A DNA stretch of 33,684 bases from Clostridia bacterium (GTDB lineage Bacteria; Bacillota; Clostridia; Christensenellales; Aristaeellaceae), in the NCBI GenBank assembly GCA_017509255.1, contig JAFWQA010000059.1, positions 1 to 33,684 of the forward strand, in the 5' to 3' direction. The notes beneath the pieces are model-generated. The model did not search any database. It was given only the letters and a program-made list of their open reading frames with translations, and had not been told where the DNA came from. Below, in pieces: positions 14,291 to 22,972 of this stretch (the first letter of the stretch is position 1; each line of letters opens with the position of its first letter). The position numbers and the translations under genes were made by a program.

Positions 14291-15900
14291 TCGCTCGTTT
14301 TCCCCTTGACCTTGATGTTCTTCGCCTTGCCGTCGCGGACGACGCCGATGGTGACGGTCTCGCCGTCCGCCAGCAGGGCCTCGGCCTCCGTGAGGAGATC
14401 CGGATGGCCCTTCCAGGTGAGCTTGTTGACCTTCCAGATGATGTCCTTCGGCTTCAGCTTGGCCTTTTCCGCGGCGGAGCCCTCCGCTATGGATGTGATG
14501 TACAGGCCGGGATGCTCGCTCTGCGCGTACCTTTCGGCGATAAAGCTGTGTACGGGCACCGTGGTGACGCCCAGGTCAAAGCCCTCCGCCTTGGTCCGTA
14601 TCTCCTCCGTCGCCAGGGGCACCGCCTTGGTGATGGACGGCCGGGTGTCATAGCCCTTCAGGGAGGAGTCATACCAGTACAGGTTCCCGTCCGGGATCCG
14701 GACCTCCGTGCCGTCCGCGTATTTCACGCCGGCCAGCGCCAGGCGGACATGGCCGATGCTCCTTTCCTCCTGCTCGGGATCCGTGACCTCGAAATGGCAG
14801 CCGTAATTGTCCTTGGGCCGCATGGCAGCCTCGAGCACGCGGCGGGATTCCGTCAGCAGCCCGTCCTCCCCGGAGAAGACCATCTGGATGCCGTCCCTGT
14901 CGTAGTAATCGGCCAGGACGGTGACGGATTCGATCCTCCGGGACGTGGTGTTCCGGATGTGGAAATCGATCCGGGTATCGGCCTTGCGTTTCTGGATCTT
15001 CACGGAATTGAACTGGAGCAGGAACTGGTCCGGGACCGCGCTCTCCTCCACCGTGACGGTAAAGGACAGCTTGTTCGTCGAGTTCCGCTTGTTGGAGATG
15101 ACCAGCATGGACCGGCCGGGGGTCACGGGGGTAAAGGTCAGCGTGCAGTCCTTTTCCTTCTGGGTCAGGGTGTAGTCAAAGCACTTGCCGGCCTGCTTGA
15201 CCGTCGCGCCCTCCTCCAGGGCTTCGTCCCGGAAATATTTGAACTTGACCTTGACGGGCACCGGCTCCGTCAGCGTCACCTTGTCCTGATCCGCCCAGAG
15301 CGTCGGGACCAGGACCGTGAGCTTGACCTTGCGCTTGGTGCCGTCCGTGGTCGTGCCGGTGATCTTCACCTTGCCGGGCGCCAGGGCGGTCATCTTGCCG
15401 GTGGAGTCGATCTTGACGATGGTCTTGTTGGAGCTCTTCCATTTGATCTTCGGGATGCTCGCGTTCTCCGGCAGCACGGTATACTCCAGCTGCAGCTTGG
15501 AGCCGCATTTCATCTCGATCCGCCTCGGGCTCTGGAGCTTGAGGCTGGTGACCGGGATCACGACCTTGACGGCCACCGTGCCGGTCAGCACGATATCCTT
15601 GCCGACCTTCGCCGTGCAGGTGACGGTCGCCTCGCCCAGACTGACCCCCTTGACCTTTCCGTCCTTCACCGTCGCCACGGCGGGATCGGACGTCTCCCAG
15701 GTATAGGACGCCTTCATCTTTTTCCCGTTCACGGTCACCGTGGGCGTGACCTTGCCGGTCTTGCCCACGGCCACGTACACCGTGGCCGGGCTCAGCTTCA
15801 GCACGTTGGCGGGCTCCTCCGCCTCATCTGCGGAAGCCGCAGTGAAGAATGTACCGATGATCACCAGGACAGCCAGCAAAAGGGACAGCTTTTTCCACAT
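14287..15900 (-). CDS. Secreted Ig-like (BIG2) protein with C-terminal PDZ domain
   Basis: A 537-aa exported protein. The signal peptide (MWKKLSLLLAVLVIIGTFFTAASA) has an A-x-A cleavage site. Two bacterial Ig-like BIG2 domains follow (about 33-115 and 117-200; YTWETSDPAVATVKDGKVKGVSLGEATVT and IKWKSSNKTIVKIDSTGKMTALAPGKVKI style repeats), then two less typical beta domains (about 200-400). A PDZ domain (about 455-530; GLYITSIAEGSAAEKAKLKPKDIIWKVN) closes the protein. There is no protease triad, so it probably binds or scaffolds at the cell surface. ATG15900 follows GGAGGAG. Its coupling to a cytoplasmic nuclease gene is odd functionally. Confidence 0.82.
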   Translation of the reverse strand: MWKKLSLLLAVLVIIGTFFTAASADEAEEPANVLKLSPATVYVAVGKTGKVTPTVTVNGKKMKASYTWETSDPAVATVKDGKVKGVSLGEATVTCTAKVGKDIVLTGTVAVKVVIPVTSLKLQSPRRIEMKCGSKLQLEYTVLPENASIPKIKWKSSNKTIVKIDSTGKMTALAPGKVKITGTTTDGTKRKVKLTVLVPTLWADQDKVTLTEPVPVKVKFKYFRDEALEEGATVKQAGKCFDYTLTQKEKDCTLTFTPVTPGRSMLVISNKRNSTNKLSFTVTVEESAVPDQFLLQFNSVKIQKRKADTRIDFHIRNTTSRRIESVTVLADYYDRDGIQMVFSGEDGLLTESRRVLEAAMRPKDNYGCHFEVTDPEQEERSIGHVRLALAGVKYADGTEVRIPDGNLYWYDSSLKGYDTRPSITKAVPLATEEIRTKAEGFDLGVTTVPVHSFIAERYAQSEHPGLYITSIAEGSAAEKAKLKPKDIIWKVNKLTWKGHPDLLTEAEALLADGETVTIGVVRDGKAKNIKVKGKTSE

Positions 15901-16004
15901 ACGCGATGTCTCCTCCGTTCTTACGGGTATCCTGTAATTTTCGCCGGACGGGTGCGTTTTTCCTTTTCCGCTCAGTCTTCCCCGATGCCGAAGCCGCAGC
16001 GATG

Positions 16005-16031
16005 AAAAAAGCCCGGGATCGCTCCCGGGCT
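16005..16031 (-). terminator. Intrinsic terminator of the flotillin gene
   Basis: On the minus strand AGCCCGGGA-GCGA-TCCCGGGCT (16031-16010) is a 9-bp GC-rich stem followed by TTTTT, directly after the flotillin stop. Confidence 0.85.
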
Positions 16032-16038
16032 TAAGGGT

Positions 16039-17490
16039 TTATGCTTCTGTTTCAGGCGCTGCGGCGTCCGCGGGCGCCTCTTCCGCCTTTTCCGCTTTCG
16101 CGGCCCTGCCGACCAGGCCGCCGGTGCTTACGTCCCGGATGGCCTTGGGGATGTCCAGGCCGACGGCTTCCTTGACGGCCTCGAAGGTGGAGAGCATGGT
16201 GCCGGCGGTGTCGCGGGCCATGGAGGTGGCTCCGCCCTCGCCGAAGAGGATGATCTTGTCGGTCTTGCTCAGAGGTTCGGCGACCGCGCGGGCCATGTCA
16301 GGCAGCTTGTCGGTGACCATTTCCATCATGGCGGCCTGTCCGTAGAGCTGCATGGCTTCCGCCTTCATGCGCATCGCGTCCGCTTCCGCCTCGCCCTTGA
16401 GCCGGATGGCTTCCGCTTCCTTCTGGGCGGCGTACAGGGCTGCGTCCGCTTCCGCCTGCCTCCGGTACCGCTCGGCTTCCGCCAGGGCGATGGCCCGGTC
16501 CTTGTCCGCCTGGGCCTTTTCACGGATCTCCACGTTCAGCTTTTCACGCTCGATCTCGACCTGCTGCCTCTTCAGCTCCGTTTCCTTTTCCAGGCGGGTC
16601 AGCTCGGCGGCGGCGTGCTCGGTCTCATAGGTCTTCTGGATGCGCTCCTGCTCGATCTTGTAGGCCATTTCCGCCTTGGCGCGGGCTTCCTCGGTCTCCT
16701 GCATGTAGGCGGCCTTCTGGACCTCGACGTCACGGTTCTGGCGGGCGATCTCGGCATCCGCCTGCATTTCGGCAAAGCGGGATTCCTTGTTGGCCTCGGC
16801 CTCAGCCGTGCGCTTGTCCTGCTCCTTGGCGGCCACGTTGCGGGCAGCCATCGTATCGATGACCTGTCCGTCCTTGTCGGAGAAGTTCTGGATCGTCAGG
16901 TTGATGATCTCCAGGCCCATGTTGCTCATGTCGCTCATGGCGGCCTTGATGGATTCCTGGGCGAACTTGTCACGGTTCTGCACCAGCTCGGCGATGGTCA
17001 TCTGGCCGATGATCTCACGCATATTGCCTTCCAGAACGTCCTTGGCCAGGGCCTTGATCTGTTCCGCGTTATAGTGCAGCAGCTGCTCTGCCGCGGTGGC
17101 GATGGACAGGTCGTCCGAGCCGATCTTGATATTGGCCACGGCATCGACCAGCACGGAGATGTATTCCTTGGTGGGTACGGGCTGTGCCGTCTTGATGTCC
17201 ACCTGCGTCAGGCACATGTCCAGCTCGTCGATGCGCTCGATGGCGGGGATGTAGAAGGTCGCGCCGCCGCGGATGATGCGGTAGCCGAACTTTTTGCTGG
17301 TCACGTTGCCCTCTCCGGTCCGTACCTTGTAGTTCCGGCGGATCAGGCCGGAGATGATCAGGGCCCTGTCCGGCGGAGCGATCTTATAGCGCGGCAGGAA
17401 CTTGATCAGGATGATCAGGACCGCGATCCCGATGAGGATCCAGTACCAGTTGTTCTGGAGGAATGACAGGATGTTGTCGAAATTAATCAT
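16039..17490 (-). CDS. Flotillin-family (SPFH/Band 7) membrane protein
   Basis: A 483-aa flotillin of the YuaG/FloT type. One N-terminal membrane hairpin (WYWILIGIAVLIILIKFL, about 14-32) is followed by an SPFH domain (about 35-200, with ALIISG, YIPAIERIDELDMCLTQVDI and DVLEGNMREIIGQMTIAEL). A long Ala/Glu/Lys/Arg coiled coil (about 215-400) holds repeated EAEA-type segments, and a short Ala-rich tail ends the protein. Flotillins form oligomeric scaffolds on the inner leaflet that organise membrane microdomains. ATG17490 has AAGGGAAGGGG upstream. It is a single-gene unit with its own promoter and terminator. No NfeD-like partner gene is adjacent, although one often is in this family. Confidence 0.92.
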   Translation of the reverse strand: MINFDNILSFLQNNWYWILIGIAVLIILIKFLPRYKIAPPDRALIISGLIRRNYKVRTGEGNVTSKKFGYRIIRGGATFYIPAIERIDELDMCLTQVDIKTAQPVPTKEYISVLVDAVANIKIGSDDLSIATAAEQLLHYNAEQIKALAKDVLEGNMREIIGQMTIAELVQNRDKFAQESIKAAMSDMSNMGLEIINLTIQNFSDKDGQVIDTMAARNVAAKEQDKRTAEAEANKESRFAEMQADAEIARQNRDVEVQKAAYMQETEEARAKAEMAYKIEQERIQKTYETEHAAAELTRLEKETELKRQQVEIEREKLNVEIREKAQADKDRAIALAEAERYRRQAEADAALYAAQKEAEAIRLKGEAEADAMRMKAEAMQLYGQAAMMEMVTDKLPDMARAVAEPLSKTDKIILFGEGGATSMARDTAGTMLSTFEAVKEAVGLDIPKAIRDVSTGGLVGRAAKAEKAEEAPADAAAPETEA

Positions 17491-17563
17491 TTTACCCCTT
17501 CCCTTTCAGTCGATATGATTGCGGCTGCGGTAAGCCCGTTTTCCTTTTTCCGCCTTTACGGCA

Positions 17564-17592
17564 ATCTTAGCATTGCCGGCGGCCGTTGTCAA
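17564..17592 (-). promoter_or_regulatory. Flotillin promoter
   Basis: On the minus strand TTGACA (17592-17587), 17-bp spacer, TAAGAT (17569-17564), about 75 bases before the ATG. Confidence 0.7.
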
Positions 17593-17764
17593 TTTGGGAC
17601 TCACTCAAAAGCCATGGCAAATACATCCTTTCCGGGTCTTCCCGCAGTCCTGTTCTGTTCCGGTCTCCCTGATCCGGTGTGATCATTATACGGGAAAATG
17701 GGATGGAAATTTAGAACGAATGCGGAAAGATACGCGGAGGTATTTCGCGGAAAAGGGAAAAGAA
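17593..17764. other. Gene-free spacer
   Basis: Between the flotillin promoter and the terminator of the DUF4352-type gene. Open frames here are short, lack binding sites and show no protein-like pattern. Confidence 0.5.
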
Positions 17765-17795
17765 TAAGCCCTCCGGAATCTGTTTTCCGGAGGGC
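17765..17795 (-). terminator. Terminator hairpin after the DUF4352-type gene
   Basis: GCCCTCCGGAA (17768-17778) and TTCCGGAGGGC (17785-17795) form a perfect 11-bp stem, loop TCTGTT. On the minus strand only a weak TTATTC follows. Confidence 0.6.
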
Positions 17796-17820
17796 AGATG
17801 CCGCTTCTGCGGTCCTTCTG

Positions 17821-18354
17821 TTATTCCTTTTTCATCAGGAATGCCGCCTTCTCCGAGGAGAAGAAATCCGGCGTAACGGTGATGCGCAGCTCCTTCCATT
17901 TTTCCGGGACCTCGTAGCCGACGATGCCCGTGCCGGTTTTGCCCGGGGCAATGCTCATATCAAACTGTATCATGCCGGAGAACATGGCGACGGTATCCGC
18001 CGTGAAGCTCAGGGAATACGTTGTGCCGTCCGCCTCCGCGGAAAAGCACATGATGGAGGAAATGTCCAGATCCTCTTTGGAATTGTTTTTGATGGAAAAC
18101 TCCGCGATCACGAACACATTGCCTTTGTCCGGCTTGCCGTACTGGCTGCCCTTGCTTTCCAGCAGATTCGTCATGGTGATCTCATAATCACCGACAACGG
18201 CGGTCTCTCCCGGTTCATAGGTCTGCGCGTCACTCTGCATCCTGAACAGGGACGTCAGGCCTCCCAGGTCAAATCCGAACCCGTCCGCGAAAGCGGAGGA
18301 CGCGGATAATGCCAGCAGTATGATCGCGGTCATAACGGTCAAAAGCTTTTTCAT
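17821..18354 (-). CDS. Secreted DUF4352-type protein
   Basis: A 177-aa exported protein: signal peptide MKKLLTVMTAIILLALSASSAFA, then one Ig-like beta domain of the DUF4352 type (VGDYEITMTNLLESKGSQYG, GNVFVIAEFSIKNNSKEDL, MIQFDMSIAPGKTGTGIVGYEVPEKWKEL). Such domains occur in extracytoplasmic proteins of Bacillota with unknown ligands. There is no lipobox cysteine, so it would be released or held by other means. AAAGGAG stands before the ATG. The XRE regulator gene ends 32 bases upstream and a terminator follows, so the two form a short operon. Confidence 0.82.
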   Translation of the reverse strand: MKKLLTVMTAIILLALSASSAFADGFGFDLGGLTSLFRMQSDAQTYEPGETAVVGDYEITMTNLLESKGSQYGKPDKGNVFVIAEFSIKNNSKEDLDISSIMCFSAEADGTTYSLSFTADTVAMFSGMIQFDMSIAPGKTGTGIVGYEVPEKWKELRITVTPDFFSSEKAAFLMKKE

Positions 18355-18386
18355 TTCTGTTTTCTCCTTTCCTTGGTTCCTGTGTG

Positions 18387-18623
18387 TCAGTCCTTTGCCC
18401 TGAGCCGGTCCTCGACCATGCGGATCAGGGCGCTGAGGGGGAGCTCCAGGGCGCCGGATATGCGCCAGAGCGTTTCCATGTTGGGGGATTTGCCGCCGGT
18501 CTCGATCATGGAGAGGTGGCTGCGGGAGATCTCCGCCAGGCCCGAGAGGACCTCCTGGGACATTCCCTTCTTCAGCCGCAGCTCCCGGATGAGGGCGCCG
18601 GTCTCTTTGCTGTTATAGAGCAT
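18387..18623 (-). CDS. XRE-family transcriptional regulator
   Basis: A 78-aa single-domain helix-turn-helix protein of the Cro/cI (HTH_3) type: IRELRLKKGMSQEVLSGLAE (helices 1-2), ISRSHLSMIETGGKSPNMET (recognition helix and loop), LWRISGALELPLSALI (helices 4-5). The start ATG18623 was chosen because ACAGGAGG lies 6 bases upstream; the longer frame has no good site. It has no effector or dimerisation domain, so it probably acts as a dimer on an inverted repeat. A perfect 11-bp inverted repeat at its own promoter (18721-18750) is the natural candidate, giving autoregulation of this gene and the secreted protein downstream. Confidence 0.88.
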   Translation of the reverse strand: MLYNSKETGALIRELRLKKGMSQEVLSGLAEISRSHLSMIETGGKSPNMETLWRISGALELPLSALIRMVEDRLRAKD

Positions 18624-18700
18624 TCTGTGCCTCCTGTTTCGGTAGTAGGCGTCTGCCTCCATAACAGCCCATGTTTTTTGTGCGAGTTTCATCGGGAAAA

Positions 18701-18709
18701 ATGATAGCA
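18701..18709 (-). promoter_or_regulatory. Extended -10 promoter of the XRE operon
   Basis: On the minus strand TGCTATCAT, an extended -10 box with no clear -35; the leader to ATG18623 is about 70 bases. Confidence 0.45.
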
Positions 18710-18720
18710 GAAAAGAAATC

Positions 18721-18750
18721 CCGGCTTGTCTACCATCGCAGACAAGCCGG
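18721..18750. promoter_or_regulatory. Candidate operator, 11-bp inverted repeat
   Basis: CCGGCTTGTCT (18721-18731) and AGACAAGCCGG (18740-18750) form a perfect inverted repeat with an 8-base spacer. Relative to the XRE promoter it covers about -26 to -55, where a repressor would block RNA polymerase. A transcript hairpin is the alternative. Confidence 0.5.
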
Positions 18751-18838
18751 AAAAGAAATGGGGACCCGCGAAAAATATGGAAAGGTTTGCAAAAATCCTG
18801 TCCCGTTCTGGCGCGAGATTGACCAGATACGCCAACGC

Positions 18839-18867
18839 TTGACAAATCAAGGCTTTTGGGGTTTAAT
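18839..18867 (+). promoter_or_regulatory. Glycosyltransferase promoter
   Basis: TTGACA (18839-18844), 17-bp spacer, TTTAAT (18862-18867), 45 bases before ATG18913. Confidence 0.7.
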
Positions 18868-18912
18868 AGCAGGGTTTACAGTTAACCGGGACGACGAAAC
18901 AGGAGGAACGCT

Positions 18913-20217
18913 ATGGAAACGCTGGGTCAGATTTTGCAGGGCATCTCTTCCCTGCTGGGCATCTGGCTGATCGCCATGCTTGTATATCAGCTGATCCTGT
19001 CGGTATTTGGCTTCGGAAAGCAGACCAAGGATTATTCGGACCATTCTCCCCGGTCCCGCTTTCTGGTGCTGGTCCCCGCCCACAACGAGGAGCGCGTGAT
19101 CGGCGACATCATCGGCAACCTGCAGCAGATGGACTATCCGCGGGAGCTGTATGACTTTTATATCATCGCGGATAACTGCACGGACAACACGGCGCAGGTC
19201 GCGCGGTCCCTGGGCGCCAACGTGATCGAGACCTTCAAGGAATCCCCGGACGCGCCCACCGGCAAGCCCATCGCCCTGAAAAAGGCGCTGGCGCGCATCG
19301 GGGACTATGACAGCCGCTACGACCTGCTGATGATCTTTGACGCGGACAACCTGATCGACCGGAACATGTTCCGGGAGGTCAACAGCCAGTACCTGGACAC
19401 CGGCAAGCCGGACTTCATCCAGTGCTACCTGGGCTGCAAGAACAAGACGGGCATCGTGGCGTGGTACTACTATACCAGCTACACCGTGACCAACCGCTTT
19501 TTCCAGCTGGCCAAGCACCGGCTGGGCCTGAACTGCGCCATCGGGGGCACGGGCTTTGCTATGTCCACCGCGTATCTCAGGGAGCGCGGCGGCTGGACCA
19601 CCATGAGCCTGACCGAGGACTTTGAGATCCAGGTGGAGGCCACCCTCGCCGGGCGGCGCATCCTGTGGAACCACAATACCCGGGTGTATGACGAAAAGCC
19701 CACGCGCATGCGCGCGTCCATCCGGCAGAAGATCCGCTGGGGCCAGGGGCACTGGTACGTGGCGCTGAAGAACTTTGTGCCGCTTTTCCGCGCGCTGTTC
19801 CACGGGCGGATCAGCATCGGGGAATTCCTGAGCCTGTTCTTCTACATGTACGGCATCTCCGGCTATGTGGCGGCGCTGCTGCAGTTCGTGATCACGCTGG
19901 CGCTGTTCATTCCCGGCTTTGGCGTCACGCCGACGCTGTTCGGCATGAGCATCCCCTCCGCGGTGATCGGCATCACGGTGTTCGTGTACAGCTATCTGGG
20001 GCTGTTCTACGCCGCGGACCGCATCGACAACGGGATCCGCTTCGGCTTCGGCACCCTGCCCCTGATGCTGGTCTCCTTCTTCGCGAACGTGATCATCAGC
20101 GTATTCAACCAGGTGGTCGGGCTGGCGCTGCACCGCCGGCAGCAGCAGTGGGTGAAAACGGAGCACTGCGTGACGCGCGGGAGCGCCCAGCTGAACGTGA
20201 GCGCCATCCGGAGATAA
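18913..20217 (+). CDS. Membrane glycosyltransferase, GT2 family
   Basis: A 434-aa processive-type GT2 enzyme. One N-terminal membrane helix (about 8-31) is followed by the GT-A catalytic domain (about 50-290) with FLVLVPAHNEERVIG, D143-A-D145 binding the sugar nucleotide and metal, T234-E-D236 carrying the catalytic base, and Q272-K-I-R275-W276 of the QxxRW motif. Four or more C-terminal membrane helices follow (about 305-420). This is the layout of enzymes that make and export beta-linked polysaccharides or glycosylate lipids at the inner face of the membrane; the sugar cannot be told. There is no PilZ domain. AACAGGAGG stands before the ATG. Single-gene unit with its own promoter and terminator. 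Confidence 0.9.
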   Translation: METLGQILQGISSLLGIWLIAMLVYQLILSVFGFGKQTKDYSDHSPRSRFLVLVPAHNEERVIGDIIGNLQQMDYPRELYDFYIIADNCTDNTAQVARSLGANVIETFKESPDAPTGKPIALKKALARIGDYDSRYDLLMIFDADNLIDRNMFREVNSQYLDTGKPDFIQCYLGCKNKTGIVAWYYYTSYTVTNRFFQLAKHRLGLNCAIGGTGFAMSTAYLRERGGWTTMSLTEDFEIQVEATLAGRRILWNHNTRVYDEKPTRMRASIRQKIRWGQGHWYVALKNFVPLFRALFHGRISIGEFLSLFFYMYGISGYVAALLQFVITLALFIPGFGVTPTLFGMSIPSAVIGITVFVYSYLGLFYAADRIDNGIRFGFGTLPLMLVSFFANVIISVFNQVVGLALHRRQQQWVKTEHCVTRGSAQLNVSAIRR

Positions 20218-20233
20218 GGACGGAGGTTTTTTC

Positions 20234-20264
20234 GGTCGGAAGCATTCGCTTCCGGCCGTTTTTT
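20234..20264 (+). terminator. Intrinsic terminator of the glycosyltransferase gene
   Basis: GGTCGGAAGC (20234-20243), loop ATTC, GCTTCCGGCC (20248-20257), then GTTTTTT: a 10-bp stem with one T-G pair. Confidence 0.88.
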
Positions 20265-20288
20265 CATGCCCTTTTTCATGCCCTTTTT
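20265..20288 (+). repeat. Tandem 12-bp repeat
   Basis: CATGCCCTTTTT occurs twice in tandem (20265-20276, 20277-20288), directly after the terminator and before the pullulanase promoter. Confidence 0.75.
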
Positions 20289-20294
20289 GCCCGC

Positions 20295-20323
20295 TGGACA
20301 AATCCCGCAAAAAGGCTTATAGT
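20295..20323 (+). promoter_or_regulatory. Pullulanase promoter
   Basis: TGGACA (20295-20300), 17-bp spacer, TATAGT (20318-20323), 45 bases before the ATG. Confidence 0.65.
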
Positions 20324-20368
20324 GGAGGCAGCGAGAAAAATGTAAAACGGACCCCGAAGGAGGCGCCT

Positions 20369-22966
20369 ATGAAAAAACACATCTGTCTGCTTCTTTCCCT
20401 GCTGCTGGCGCTGTCATGCCTGTACGGCCTGCCTGCCGCCGCCGGGGAGGAATACACCCTGCCGAAGGAAGAGGGGATGAATCAGTTGACCTTCTACTGG
20501 AAAATGGACGGCGCGGACTATTCCACCTGCGATATGTGGATCTGGATGCCCGGCAAGGACGGAAAGGGCTATCCCTTCCACGAATGCGAGTACGGCGCGA
20601 AGGTGGTCGTGAACGTGCCGACGGACGTGAGCTCCGTGGGCTTCATCGTGCGGCGGGACTGCTCCAACCCGGGCGGGACCTCCTGGGGCAGCGCCGTGAA
20701 GGACTTCGACAGCGACCGCTTTGCCGAGATGACCGGGCCGGACACCTTTATCTATCTGCTGCCCGGGGACGGCAACCAGTACGTGAGCCACGACGGCGGA
20801 AAGACGCTGGAGAACATAAGGGAATTCACCTCGGCCGCCATCATCTCCCCGACGGAGATCCGGTATTTCATCTCCCCCGCCACCAAGCTCACCTCCCTGT
20901 CCCAGACCAAGGTGTACCGGAACGGGCTGCCCGTGAAAGTGGCGAAGCTTTCCAGCCTGAACAACGAGGTGATCACCGGCATTGTCACGATGGAGGAGGA
21001 GCTGAGCCTCTCCGACACCTATGAGCTGGAGATCGACGGCTTCGGGCGCATGCCCGCCATGCCCACCGCGCTGTTCGATTCCAAGGCCTTCAACGAGACC
21101 TATACCTATGACGGAGACGACCTGGGCGCGGTGCCGCAGGGCGACAAAACGCAGTTCAAGCTGTGGGCGCCGACCGCCAAGGACGTGACGCTGAACCTGT
21201 TCACCGCGGGCGACGGCGCGGAAGCGTACGCGAAGCTGCCCATGGAGGCGGGTGAGAAGGGCGTGTGGAGCCTGACCGCGGACTGCGGCGCCGGCACCTA
21301 TTACACCTACACCGTCACCACCGCCGCGGGCGCCGCGGAGGCCGTGGACCCCTACGCGAAGGCCGTGGGCGTGAACGGCGACCGGGGCATGGTGATCGAC
21401 CTGCCCGCCACCGACCCGGAGGGCTTCCGGGACGAGAAGTTTGAGGCGGCCATCAACACGTACAACGACGCGGTGATCTGGGAGGTGCACGTGCGCGACT
21501 TCTCCAACCGCATCGCCTCCTCCGCGTATCCCGGCAAGTACCTGGCCTTTACCGAGACCGGGCTGGTCAACGAGGCCGGGGAAAAGGTCGGCGTGGACTA
21601 CCTGAAGGAGCTGGGCATCACCCACGTGCATTTCCAGCCGATCTACGACTACGCCACCGTGGATGAGACCCGGCTGGACGAGCCGCAGTTCAACTGGGGC
21701 TACGACCCGAAGAACTACAACGCGCCCGAGGGCAGCTACAGCACGGACCCGTATCACGGCGAGGTGCGCGTGCGCGAGCTGAAGCAGATGGTGCAGGCGC
21801 TGCATCAGGCCGGCATCGGCGTGGTGATGGACGTGGTGTACAACCACACCTATTCCCAGGATTCCTGCCTGAACCGCGTCGTGCCCTACTACTATTACCG
21901 CTGGAACGCGGACGGCACCTCCTCCAACGGCTCCGGCTGCGGCAACGAGACCGCCTCCGAGCGGACCATGTTCCGCAAGTACATGGTGGACAGCGTGGTC
22001 TACTGGCTGGAGGAGTATCAGCTGGACGGCTTCCGCTTTGACCTGATGGCGCTGCACGACACCACCACCATGCAGCAGATCGAGCAGGCGGTGCACGCCC
22101 GGAACCCGAAGGCCCTGCTGTACGGCGAGGGCTGGACCGGCGGCACCTCCCCCCTGAACCCGAACCTGCAGTGCACGCAGGCGAACATGCGCCGCGTGAC
22201 CGCCACGGAGGGCGCGGCCGGCGGCATCGCCGTGTTCAACGACGTGATCCGCGACGGGCTCAAGGGCAGCGTGTTCAACCGGCTCGACCGGGGCTACATC
22301 TCCGGCCGCGCGGACAAGGAGACCGCCAACCGCGTGATCTTCGGCTTCACCGGCGGGAACACCGGCGCCGCGGCGTGGAAGTCGCCCACGGCGATGGTGG
22401 TGAACTACATGACCAGCCATGACAACCAGACCCTGTGGGACAAGCTGGAAGCCTCCGCGCCGGAAGCGACCGCGGAGGAGCGCGCCGCCATGGTGCGGCT
22501 GGGCGCCTCCGCCGTGCTGCTGTCCAAGGGCATGCCCTTCTTCCTGGCCGGGGAGGAAATGCTGCGCACCAAGCTGGGCGACGAAAACAGCTACAACAGC
22601 TCCGACGAGGTGAACAATATCGACTGGGAGGCGCTGAAGCCCGGAAGCCTGCAGGCGGAGACCTCCGCCTTCTACCGGGAGCTGATCCGCCTGCGGAAGG
22701 AGAACGCCTTCCTGACCGATCCGGACGTGCAGGTGAGCGGCGACATCCTGAACAACCAGGTGGTGTGCATCCGCTATGAAAAGGACGGCGCGCTGCTGGG
22801 CGCCGCGCTGCTGAACCCGAACGCCGAGGCCGTTTCCGTCGTCTCCGGGCTGCCGGCCGGACTGAAGCTGCTGATGAAGGACGGCTCCTTCCTGCCGGAG
22901 GGAACGCTGCCGGGCGGGCCCGTGAAGCTGGACGCGAAGAGCGTGCTGCTGGCCATAGCCGAGTAA
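20369..22966 (+). CDS. pulA: Secreted type I pullulanase (GH13)
   Basis: An 865-aa extracellular debranching enzyme that hydrolyses alpha-1,6 links of pullulan and branched starch fragments. The signal peptide (MKKHICLLLSLLLALSCLYGLPAAA) is followed by a CBM41-type starch-binding domain (about 32-135, FYWKMDGADYSTCDMWIW), a linker beta domain (about 150-230), a CBM48-like N-domain (about 255-340, FKLWAPTAKDVTLNLF), and the GH13 barrel. Signature FNWGYDPKNYNAPEGSYS (the YNWGYDP motif of type I pullulanases) and MDVVYNHTY are present. The nucleophile is D558 (GFRFDLMAL), the acid/base E587 (YGEGW) and the third acid D685 (MTSHDNQT). A C-terminal beta domain ends the protein. It has no sortase or lipobox signal, so it is probably released. 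Single-gene unit ended by the first 59-bp cassette. Confidence 0.93.
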   Translation: MKKHICLLLSLLLALSCLYGLPAAAGEEYTLPKEEGMNQLTFYWKMDGADYSTCDMWIWMPGKDGKGYPFHECEYGAKVVVNVPTDVSSVGFIVRRDCSNPGGTSWGSAVKDFDSDRFAEMTGPDTFIYLLPGDGNQYVSHDGGKTLENIREFTSAAIISPTEIRYFISPATKLTSLSQTKVYRNGLPVKVAKLSSLNNEVITGIVTMEEELSLSDTYELEIDGFGRMPAMPTALFDSKAFNETYTYDGDDLGAVPQGDKTQFKLWAPTAKDVTLNLFTAGDGAEAYAKLPMEAGEKGVWSLTADCGAGTYYTYTVTTAAGAAEAVDPYAKAVGVNGDRGMVIDLPATDPEGFRDEKFEAAINTYNDAVIWEVHVRDFSNRIASSAYPGKYLAFTETGLVNEAGEKVGVDYLKELGITHVHFQPIYDYATVDETRLDEPQFNWGYDPKNYNAPEGSYSTDPYHGEVRVRELKQMVQALHQAGIGVVMDVVYNHTYSQDSCLNRVVPYYYYRWNADGTSSNGSGCGNETASERTMFRKYMVDSVVYWLEEYQLDGFRFDLMALHDTTTMQQIEQAVHARNPKALLYGEGWTGGTSPLNPNLQCTQANMRRVTATEGAAGGIAVFNDVIRDGLKGSVFNRLDRGYISGRADKETANRVIFGFTGGNTGAAAWKSPTAMVVNYMTSHDNQTLWDKLEASAPEATAEERAAMVRLGASAVLLSKGMPFFLAGEEMLRTKLGDENSYNSSDEVNNIDWEALKPGSLQAETSAFYRELIRLRKENAFLTDPDVQVSGDILNNQVVCIRYEKDGALLGAALLNPNAEAVSVVSGLPAGLKLLMKDGSFLPEGTLPGGPVKLDAKSVLLAIAE

Positions 22967-22972
22967 CGAATT

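Noticed and set aside
14404-16005. 533-codon plus-strand frame opposite the Ig-like/PDZ gene
   Set aside because: Arg/Gly/His-rich shadow; it runs through the signal peptide region and the flotillin terminator.
17573-17767. 64-codon plus-strand frame between flotillin and DUF4352-type genes
   Set aside because: No binding site, overlaps the flotillin promoter, and shows no protein-like pattern.
18847-20310. 487-codon minus-strand frame opposite the glycosyltransferase
   Set aside because: Shadow frame running through the promoter and terminator of the real gene.
20414-22420. 668-codon minus-strand open frame opposite the pullulanase gene
   Set aside because: GC-rich shadow frame: low-complexity His/Val/Gly/Arg-rich protein, no start site, and the plus strand has full catalytic motifs.
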